Source: Euptelea pleiosperma
Lineage: Eukaryota > Streptophyta > Magnoliopsida > Ranunculales > Eupteleaceae
Length of the DNA: 64,000 nt
Reading direction: 5' to 3'
Assembly (NCBI GenBank): GCA_035048495.1
Contig: CM068545.1
Coordinates: 17,381,702 to 17,445,701 of the forward strand
The translations under genes were made by a program, and so were the position numbers. Within the stretch, counting starts at the first letter, position 1; every line of letters starts with the position of its first letter. The notes under the pieces are model-generated. The model had not been told where the DNA came from, did not search any database, and was given only the letters and a program-made list of their open reading frames with translations. This document shows positions 21,408 through 36,300 of the stretch, piece after piece.

Positions 21408-21804
21408 CTGCATTTTGAGTAAACCTTCGATGACACCTGCAGTCAGCAGAATATGAGCCACGTGGCACATTCTTAAGAAGACACTGACCATTTGGATGTT
21501 TGGCCAAACACTAGGTGGACCTACAACCAAAAATAAACCTGATTAGTGATTTCTAAACGTTGGATTGAAGTTATTTTCATGGGTTGATTTTAACGCTATA
21601 AACTTGAGCATTATTGGGGTACAATGATCCAAAGGTTTTAAATCACTAATCAGGCTGATTTTTGGTTTGTAGGTCCACATAGTGATTGACCAAACATCCA
21701 TATGGTCATTGTCTTCTTAAAAATGTGCCACGTGGCTCACATTGGCTGCAGTCAGCCGCGTCAGGATGACTACAAGTGTCATCGAAGGTTTACTCAAAAT
21801 GCAG
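21408..21804. mobile_element. Family A foldback MITE, full copy
   Basis: Outer arms CTGCATTTTGAGTAAACC and GGTTTACTCAAAATGCAG are exact inverses, followed by TTCGATGACAC / GTGTCATCGAA and CTGCAGTCAGC on both sides. Both arms keep a perfect GCCACGTGGC. Inner arms carry GGATGTTTGGCC and AACATCCAT. The 397-bp element is almost one continuous hairpin. The 60- to 75-codon frames over it are shadows. Confidence 0.8.
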
Positions 21805-25847
<4,043 letters not shown>

Positions 25848-26718
25848 ATCAAATTTCATGTTATTTTCTTCCTTGAAATTGTTATAATCCCCTCTATTAT
25901 GTGCTCCTTTCTTTTCTCTCCCACTCTTGAGGCTCTACAAGCTCACTAGAGAGGGTGCTAGATGCCTTGACTGCTTGTTTCTACGCTGCTAAAGGATTTG
26001 TAGCGTTTGTAGTATTCTTGTTTGGCTCTTGTTGATGGGAATGCCCATTTTTTGGAGCATCTCATTACTTAATGGTTCCACAAAAGAGTGTTCTTTTTAA
26101 GCTAATGTATCATTATTTCCAAAAACTGAACATTTCTACAAGACGAAGTTCCACAATGAGCTGAAATTACAATGAATAAATCGTGATTGTCACGCCCTGG
26201 TCCCAATGTCCAGGAGCCGAATCGTAAACTGACCTGCTATCAATGGGTCAATCAATCTGGAATCCATGGACCGACCCGCAACCCAAGGTCAAGGCATGAT
26301 GGTAAAATTACTATTTTACCGAAATATCCATAAACGTATAATTATCTGATCCAATTCATTAATCAAGTTGACCATCTTGGTCAATTAAAGTCAATTTTGG
26401 TCAAAGGGTCGACCCCTAGCTAATTCATGAAAATCCTAAAATTGGATAAACAACCTAACTTCTCACAAAAACTAATCCAACCTATGTTCATTGAAATTAA
26501 TTCAGTTAAATCCAACCGAAATTAAGTATGAATACAAATAACATTGCTGTTATGTGCGCAGACTACAACAATATTGCTTTGTGTATCAATCCAACAGTGC
26601 AGTTAGGAGTTTTTGCTAAATCTGAAAATTTTATAGAGAATAATGTTACAAGATAACTAAATAAAAGCACAAGATATAAAATCGACTTGATTTGATTTTT
26701 AAAATCACCTTGATTACG
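25848..26718. other. ROP 3' flank
   Basis: Contains the probable ROP 3' UTR; an AATAAA lies at 26175-26180, about 330 nt after the stop. The rest is stop-rich. No other gene. Confidence 0.4.
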
Positions 26719-26880
26719 AGGATCCAAAGGTTTGAAATCGCTAATCAGGCTGAGTTTTGGTTTGTAAGTCCACCTTGTAATTGGTCAAACATCCATATGG
26801 TCAATGTCCTCTAAGAGTATGCCATGTGGCTCATATTGTGGGCGGTCAACGGCTTCACTGACTGTTGTGAAGTTTTACTC
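26719..26880 (+). mobile_element. Family A MITE, right half only
   Basis: GGCTGAGTTTTGGTTTGTAA, CAAACATCCATATGGTCAAT, GCCATGTGGCTCATATTGTG and the terminus AAGTTTTACTC follow the family A right arm. The left arm is missing. Only about 38 bp separate it from the next copy. Confidence 0.65.
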
Positions 26881-26918
26881 ACTCCTCTCCTACCTGTTTT
26901 TTGGGTGGAAATACTTAA

Positions 26919-27270
26919 GAGTAAAACTTGCCTTGCGGTCGCTCACAATATGAGCCACGTGGCACATTTTGGAGGACTTTGGCCAATCCCTAGGTGGACC
27001 TACAAACCAAAAATCAACCTGATTAATGATTTCTAGGCGTTGGATTGAAGTCATTTTCATGGGTTGATTTTACCCGCGGGAATTTGAGCATTATTTGGGG
27101 TACAAGATCGAAAGGTTTGAAATCACTAATTAGTCTGATTTTTAGTTTGTACGTCCACCTAGGGATTGGCCAAACATCTATACGATGCCTCCTCTAAAAA
27201 TGTGCCACGTGGTTCTTACTTGGGCGGTCACGGCTCCCCTGACCGTCGCTGGTCAGGCAAAGTTTTACTC
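26919..27270. mobile_element. Family A foldback MITE just upstream of TypA
   Basis: Ends GAGTAAAACTTGCC and AAAGTTTTACTC. The left arm has GAGCCACGTGGCAC, the right arm TGCCACGTGG. Inner arms carry CCAATCCCTAGGTGGACCTA and its inverse. It finishes 102 bp before the TypA start codon, so it lies in the TypA promoter or 5' UTR and supplies two G-box (CACGTG) motifs. Confidence 0.8.
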
Positions 27271-27372
27271 GAAATGCTCCTTCAGTAAGCCACACATAAA
27301 CAAGACAACTTCGCCCTACCCAGAAAAGAAAAGAAAAACAGACGAGCTGCGCAGCTGCCATTTCTCGTAGAA

Positions 27373-30300
27373 ATGGCGGGTCCATTGCTGCGCGCTCTCT
27401 GGTCTACCAGGAAATCTCTCTCCTCCTCCTCCTCCTCCTCATATCCCTCAGCTGCTCTCAAAACCTCTCTATTTCAACGCATCCCAGGCATCCCCCGTAC
27501 CTTCTCGGCCGCCCCGGCCCCGGCCTCAGCTGAGGCGCCGCGCGGCTTCTTAGACCCGAGCAGGCTTCGGAACGTGGCTGTGATAGCACATGTCGACCAC
27601 GGCAAGACAACACTCATGGACAGGCTCCTCAGGCAGTGTGGCGCTGACATCCCCCACGAGCGCGCGCTCGACTCCATCAGCCTCGAGCGCGAGCGCGGCA
27701 TCACCATCGCTTCTAAGGCAATAATTTCTCTACACCCTAATAGCACACTGGTTCCTTTGTAAAAGTGGCATCTTCAGGATTAGGACGCCTCATTTGTGTC
27801 CGTAATTACGTGCAAACGGTTTATTTATAGAAACATCTCATAGAGTCTAGTAGTCTACTTCTGCTATTAAAAAAAAACCTTTGTAAGTCTTACTCTTTCG
27901 TGACCTTGAATTCGAATGTCTTTACTCCTTCCCCGGGTTGAGTGAAACTCGATTTTTGATTCACCATGTTGTTTGTTGGAATTTGGGTTATCCCGATTGT
28001 TGAATGGGTTACAAATTATTAAAATATACCAAATGCGCAATCTCTTGGGCGGATTGGTAATAGAATTTATTAACTTTTGATTTCCTTTACCTTGTGGCAT
28101 GACCTGATTTTCTTGTATTTGATTTTGTAATGACGAATATGGAAAATCTCCTTCCTGCAAGAATACTATTACAGATATCTCCTTCATGATAAACTTTGTT
28201 CTGGCTGCATGCGTATGTAGCATCCTTATTCCATTCATTGTGTGTTTGATGCAAGGTTTAAAATTTCAGTTTCACATGCCATTTCAGTGAGGGCTGAAAC
28301 CGAAATTTTGAAATTTTGTGTGAAACTCTGGAAAATTATGAAATTGAGATTATTGATGAAAATTTGGAGCCACTGAAATTTCACGAACAGTTTGAATTTT
28401 CACAAAAAAAACCGAAATTTTACAAGGAATATAAAATAAAAATTTGAAATTTGAAAATATCCGAAATTTCGTTTTCTATGGGTTTTGGTCCGAAATTTCG
28501 AACATTTCGTCGATATTTAAAACCTTGGTTTGATGGTGGTATGCACTGCTAATCATAGCCTTGTACCCACTTTTTGCCGTATGATATGTGATTGAGAAAT
28601 TCGGATTCTTGGTTGGATTTGATGGTTTTGGAACTGCATGCAAGCAAACAATTTCTTGGAAGTAGACTGGTGATGTGATGCATTAGGCACTTTCCAACAG
28701 GGAACAAAGCGTGCAATAAAAAAATGTGCAAACTTTGAAAGTCTATTGTTTATAAGAAGAATAAAATGGTTACCTGATTGAGCTTTTGCCAATGGACCAA
28801 ACCTAGTGATTGAAGATTACATTTTGATGCAGTAGATGGGAAGCAGAAGATGTTGCTTGGGCATTTGTTTCAAGTGATCTTGGGGCTTGTTTCGATAATC
28901 TCTTTGGATCCTTTTTAAATAATTTAGAACTTTTGCATATTTCATCAGATTTGACCATTTTGTTTCTCTAATGGGGTTCCCATTTTGATGGTTGGGATTG
29001 GGATATCATGTTTATAAAGATTTAGGAATTTATTGGGGAATTATTAGTTCTTGGATTTGGGTTACAAAGTTGGTCTAAATATAGTTATGGACTCCATAAT
29101 GGAGACTTTATGAATTGTCGAATTTTACAAGAAGCTTGGAGGTCACCCCCTTTTTCTTAGACAGGTACATTTTTTCATTCTCTTCCATTTTCTTAGGTAG
29201 TTGATTGTGTAAAATAAGTATGCGTCAACTGATATTAGAGCAGTCACTTCTTGTGCTCAAGATTTGAATTGCAATGTCTGCAAGAGGTTATGATTCGAGT
29301 TACAAAATGAATGGATATACAAATCGATCCAAGAACTGCGAAGAAAAGTACATTCTATAGAGCAAGAGATGTTGTGTTGAGAGTGATTGGAATTCCATCT
29401 GGTCATGGGAATCTATGGATATTGGATAACCAAACCCTTTGATCAAACTATGTTTAATCAACAAATGTATGTTGTGTGAGGAGGATGAATCCTTAACAGT
29501 TTTTTGGGCCCCCCTCAGCCCTTCTTCAATGCACTCTTTTTACCGATAAAAAAAAAATAAAATCCTTAACACTTTATTCTTTGATCAATATACGATGTTT
29601 GATAAGTACCTTGAGGAAGATGAGTCAGCATTTGAGGCTTTAGATCTACATTCAATTTACGACATCTATCCTAAGGATGCTTGTTTCTTGGATGTATCGA
29701 GAGGCATTCGAAAATATCATTTGAAAGATTGGGAAAAAGTTTTTTTCAGGTTGTGGGCTTTGATCAGAAATGATGATGAACTTTTTCCCACCTTGAGAAG
29801 AATGATGCCATCAAGATCTGAGTCAACAAACATTATTCATGTCATTCCTCCTAATTCTAATTAATAAAGGTTGGAATCTTCATATATAGAATAGGAAGGG
29901 AAAGAAATATAAAGGGACGAGAGCTAGAGATGGAATATCACAATTTAATGTAGTAGACTTCAAGACTAAGGTAGTTAAGGGCGCAAGGCGCACTTAAGGC
30001 GCTAGGGCGTTAGGACCCCTGGAGCCTGAGGCGTAAGGCGCAAGGCGAGACGCGTGTCTGACTGAAGCGATGCGCAATATTAAAAATTATAATAAAAAAT
30101 ATTAAAAAATAAGAAAAATAACATCATAAAATAACAAAAAAGTAATCATTAGGCCACATAAATATAATATAAAGAACTTGACATTTTTCTATTATTTTTA
30201 AAAAATTTACCAGAAAATGACGCATCTAGTGCGTTCATTTATTACTTAAATTTTGTTTTTTTAAGAAATATCAGCATATATGATGGATATGTCCGGAATA

Positions 30301-33300
30301 CGTGTCAGTACTGTGTCCCATACATGTATCCGTGTCGACACTGGTACGATGAGGGGTACAGTTATTCGAGTATCATAGGTTCTAGTTAACATTGTCATTA
30401 TCTAAATACAAAACAAGTAATCAAAAAGCCATAAAATTTGCCCATCCCTAGTTGGACCTACATACCAAAATTCGTCCTGATTAGTAATTTATGTTCGTTG
30501 TATTAATCTTTTTTATGGATTATTTTCAATTGTGGATTTCTAACATTTATTGGGGTACTCAGATTCAAAGGTTAGGAATCACTAATCATACCCATTTTTG
30601 TCCTGTAAGCCCATCTAGAGATAGGCCAAACATGCATACGGTCAATAGCCTCTAATAGTATGCCACGTGGCTCACACTGTTGGTCAGTCATCAACTTTTA
30701 TGATGTACACCATCATCAATTTTTTTCTTTCACAAGTTGAAATGTTAAAATGTTGAATCACCGAAACACGCCTAAGTAAAAAAAATTCAAAAAATAGAAG
30801 AAAATTAGTTAAAGGGATTTGGGGGTCATATTAGGAATAAGGATTTTTTTTATTTTTAATATATTTTTTTTAATATTTAAAAAAAAAACAGTTATTTTAG
30901 TGAGGCGCGCGCCTTGATCTTAAGGCGCCTCGCCTTAGGTGCGCCTTGCACCTCAGGCGCGCCCTTGACTACAGAGTTCAAGACTATGTGGCATGGATTC
31001 TTCTAAACGGGCGAAGTACCTATGTCGGACTCCATCACGACATAGATTCTGGTGTGACACTTCCGAATTTTGTCTTGTTCTTTCCTTCCTTTCTTGCAAG
31101 ATACGAACTGACATTTGACATAGGATATGAGCTCTACCTTTTAGGATTGAAGTTTCTATGTTACAAATATAACATCACATATATGTACTCTCATGTATAT
31201 TAGTATATGATACAAATAATAAGATAACCTATGACATTTACTGTTATCCTCATTATATAAAGAACAATTACTTTGTTTCATATTATTTAAAACATGGTTT
31301 AAAAAATGGCCGTTAAAACCAAAATAACAGTCGTTAGAACTGTAACACCATGACTTAGGTACATTATTTCGGAAAACGGGTTTAGCGTTATAGTGACCAT
31401 TATAACGGAAATAACAGTTGCTGGTTTGGGAAAAAACATTTTTTTACCGTTATCAAGTTTTTTTTTTTTTCAAAAAAACAATAAGAATATTATATTTTGA
31501 CCTTTTTTGGACCCAGACATATTGATGTGACCCGTTATAATGGCCATTAAAATGGTAGTGTTAAGGAACCGTTATAATGTTATAACAGACCATTTAAAAC
31601 CTTGATATAAAGTATATTGCCAAGTCTCCAAATTCTAGTTTTCAAGATTCGCTGAATCGGACACGCTGCACCTGCACCCGTGTCAGACTTCGATACCCCT
31701 AACCGTATCAATGCAACGTAGTTTCAGGAATCATAACATCTCACCTCACATCTATTTTGGGAGTACTTGGGGTTGTTTAAAGATCTCCTTGAGGCCTATG
31801 ATAGTTTTTTATGATTTTGTGAGCTACCATTTTGAACCCTAAATGTGGCTCAAAAGAAATCGACGACAGGATTTGGATATATTTACCAATCGTTAGTTTT
31901 GTATTTTATGATAGTGATAGAAATAGGTTAATAAAGTTTAAGTTTGTAGTGATTTTGGGAGTATTATGGGGATTTCTTAGTTATAGGATTAAGGACATTA
32001 GGCTAGAAATTTGTAGTATGTGTACTTGTGGAGGTTGTAGTGGGGACTTTCTGAATATTGAGTGAATTTGGGTTTGTGGGAGTTTGGGGTTCCTCTCCTT
32101 AGGTAGGTTCTCTGTCTCATTCTCTTTCCATTATCTTGAGTGAATCTATCGCCATAGTGATGTAATGTAATGAAACTGTGCATGAGATCCTATCTTTTTT
32201 AATCAATTTTTCGGGTGATCCCATCTTATGTAATGCGGTTTGATGAAGCTTTTGTACTTATATCAAATACATTGCTGTTACTCATTTATAGGACAACACT
32301 GTGAATGAGATTTTTGTATAAATTTCACATATAATTTTGATAGGATCTGAATGAACATTGTTATCTGTCGCTTAATTGAATGCTTCCTCTATTGATTATG
32401 GTTTGCATTTTCTACAATAGTCTTCATGGTTCCTGTTTTCTGTTTGTAGGTTACTTCCATACCATGGAACGGAAATGAGCTAAACATGGTCGATACGCCT
32501 GGACATGCGGATTTTGGTGGTGAAGTATGCTGTCCATTAAAAATTTTTAATTTTTATTTCTGCAATTTCTGTGGTCTCAGACCAGCGAATTACTTATAAT
32601 TTTAAGATAAATTGTTTCATTTATCTTGGTATGGCATTTGGATGACTCACAGGTTGAGAGGGTTGTTGGCATGGTGGAGGGAGCAATTTTAGTTGTAGAT
32701 GCCGGTGAAGGTCCCCTTGCACAGACAAAGTTTGTCCTTGCAAAAGCTTTAAAGTATGGCCTGCGCCCAATTCTCCTCCTGAACAAAGTAGACCGACCTT
32801 CGGGTATTACTTTTCTCTTTATCTATTGATATTCTTTATATCAGCATTCCAAAGGAGGTATGCTTCTGTGTGCACATGAATTATGAGGGCAGGGATGTAG
32901 TGTTTAATTGAGTCTTCAAAGAAAAAAAAGAATATCAGAGTTTGAAGTAATATATCATTCACACTAAGTCGTGCAGTTACATCAATTCTTTTCTTTTTGT
33001 TTCTTTTGTCTTTGGTATCCCATCTCTATTCCTTCTTTCAACTTCAACTGATTTTTTCTTCTATAATTAGATGGTATTTTATCTTTAACTATGACTATTC
33101 TTAATGATCAATTGTTTGTAAAAATAGCTAGCTTGATTTGCAAACCATCCTAGACTCTTAGGAGAAATCAGATCTTCAGATTATCTGTCAGGACTCAGGA
33201 GGGAAAAAGGAATCAGTTTGCCGTTAGTTGGCTCGCTGTTTCACCATTTTTTCAATGTTCCGTGAATTTTTCGTTTCGTTTCTTTTCAGAGTTTGTCTCG

Positions 33301-36300
33301 GTTTTTCACTTGACCGAGACATTCTTCCGAAACGAAATTTTAAACCTTGACTCCCAGTAATATGGCTTATTGTAGGTTTAGCCTACTTTGACAAGCGCTT
33401 GGGGGAGGGGGTCTAAAATTTTCATTCCCTATGAGAGTTTTTTTTTTTTTTTTTGGTGTGTGTTTGAATTTTGGACCCAGGAATTGCCCCAATTCAAGGT
33501 TATCTTCCCTAGATTTTGGAGTCACTGAAGAGAAGTGAGTTTAGGGTTAAATAATATTTTGGTGGGTAAGCTGGACTTGAACCCATGACCTCATGGGTGT
33601 GGTGCACATCAACCAATTGAGCTGCGGCTTGAGCCCATGATTAATATACTTAGAGCTAAAAACTTTCGGGTTGAGGTCTATGGATGTCCAAGCTGAAAGA
33701 ACAAAATTGTAAAATGTTGATACGATCTTTGGAGTTCTTGTCAAATAACTTCATTCCTATGCAAGGTTGTGCAAATTTTTTATTCTGTAAAAGTTGAGAA
33801 ACCCTAATAATCAAGAATAGAATATGAAACCTTTTGTAATTTATTTGGAAATTGATCAATCTGTAAAATCCTCAGCAATAATGGCTATATGTAGTTGCTA
33901 TGTCACCCAGAAACGGCAAAGACACTGACAAATACGGTGTAGATAACTGCATTTTCACTGAAAATTGAAGTATCTAATATGTATATAGCATCCATTTTGA
34001 AGTATCTGGGTAACATAGGCAGTGCGAACTCAAGAAAGTAAGGATAGGTTCTTGGTAGTGCTCTTTATTTTCTAGTGATGGGGAAATGGTATCTTGTAGA
34101 TGGTTCATCTCTTACCTGCCTAGGGTGAAGGCTTTGTTGCATTGTCACTTTGGACAATATTGTAATCATTAAGCATCTTGATTTAAGGTGTATTATGCTT
34201 TCCAACGTGAGTGTCCTTGAAGAAAGCAAAAGAGATTGTAGAACTCTTCCCTCATATCTTGTGTCTATACTAGGCAAATCATTTCTCTCCGTGGATCTTT
34301 TTTTGGATCTATTCAGAATGTCATGGGTAATGCCAGGCTTGATTTCCTTGAAGGCTTGGCTGTATTGGTGGTTATGCCTGTCGACTGTGTTTTGGAGAGA
34401 ACATGGAAGAAGGACAATAAAATTTTCTCAGAGGAGGAGGCTTCTTTTTTTCTAGTGTCGGTGAAAGAACTGGAAGGGTCTCTATTCTTAGCCTGTTACT
34501 GATATAGTACTATTTTGGCCTTTGGAAGCTTGGAGTTTGGGGCTATCATAAAAATTAGATACAAAGACTGTTTGGAAGAGGGTGGTCTCTTCAATGCTGA
34601 TCATCATCTAGAAGACTGCACTACCTAGTTTCTTGTTGTTTTATTTGGTTGGGTATTCCATTGGCAAACTAGGTCTCTTGGGAATATGGCATTCTTAAAA
34701 ATAAGAAGTTTGTTGGCTTATGTGGTTCTTACCTGCAAAAGGAACTCTTGTGTTTCATAAGTTGAGACCCTTGGATTGTTTCAAAATTTTTTTTGATAAG
34801 TATAATTATCATAAAAAGGCAAAATCCAAAAACGATTACATATGAGACAACTAAGAAGGTCGAGATGACCTATATTAGACTGCCCTAAAATAAACGAGCT
34901 CAACATGAGCTAAAGCAAAACATAAACATTCAACTATCTCTCGAAACCATTAGATCCCACTGATAAACAAAATCCTCAAAGAAAAGTCCTTTGCACTCCG
35001 AGAATATCTTAGACCACAAGAACATCAATCCCTTTATTGAAAGGATGATGGAAGCCAAATCTTCACACTTACCTTAAAAAACTTTCTGATTTCTTTCCTT
35101 CCATAGACCCCAACTGACCACGAAAGGGAGCATTTTCCACAAAATGCACCCTCTGGCCGAGAAAGTGCGAACATGCCAATTGAAAAGAAGATCTGAAAAA
35201 GAGCTCAACATCACCCATCTCATCCCGAATTCCAAGAAGAAGATCGACCATACCTCGCTGTCCACTTTGCAATGTAATAAAAGATGATTAATTGATTCCC
35301 TGTGATGTTTGCACATTGAGCAGTAATCAATAATAATGATCCCTTTGGCTTTCAGATGATCCACTCTCAAGATCTTCTCCAAAGCTACCGACCATACAAA
35401 GAATGCGATCTTAGTCGGGATTTTGGAGCTCCATACCAAAGAGACAAGAAATTTAATTCTAGCTGAACACTGTAATTCCTTATAAAAGGACCGTACTGAA
35501 AACGTGCCTCCTTTGTTCCAAATCCAGATCCGCTTGTCATGAATCGTAGATGACAATTTAACATCCTGCAAACGAGCGAGCAAGCTAACTAGGGATTCAA
35601 TCTCCCAATCATTTAGATTTCACCCAAAACCGAGATTCCACATTTTCCTGAATAGACCACATTTTCCTCTTAGAAAGGGAATAAAGAGTCGGATAATCTA
35701 CCTGGAAGGATGCTTCATTGCACCAAATATCCTCCCAAAATCCAATTCTATTCCCTAACCCTACACCAAAGCGAATACCTCTGGAAAATATCCCCAAAAT
35801 CTTCAAGATACCCCTCCAAACACTGCAGCCGTGCGGTATACTCATCGCTCCACTGATCCCCATAAATCAATATCCCATACTTCCCCACTATGACCAAATA
35901 CTAGAAATCTCCTCCCCAAATCTCCATAACCTCTTTCCCAAGAGGGCCTGGTTCATAATTCTGATGTTCTTGATCCCTAGTCCACCTGTGGCCTTTTCTT
36001 TACAAACGGTTTTCTAGTTTACCAGATGAAATCTGTGAGAATCAACCCTATCATGCCATAAAAAGTCCCTCACGAACTTTTCTAGAATAAGAGCCACACT
36101 ACACAGTGTCGAGTATAGAGAGATAAAATAAATAAGCAAACTGGACAGAGTACTTTCTCATGTCTTTGATTACAAAATTGTTTTTCTTTATGATCTTTCT
36201 CAACTTTTGGCAAATTATTGCCACATCCTTGCCTTTATAATGTCTATGAATTTTTGCTATTGGGCTTTAAAAGATAGCAAATGGAAATTAGTTGTGGTGG

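Noticed and set aside
27474..27746. 90-codon minus-strand frame
   Set aside because: Antisense shadow of the GC-rich first exon of TypA.
29595..29864. 89-codon plus-strand frame with acidic N-terminus in TypA intron 1
   Set aside because: No recognisable domain, no homology pattern, no splice context, and the region upstream is stop-rich. Possibly a piece of an unknown repeat protein, but not supportable as a gene.
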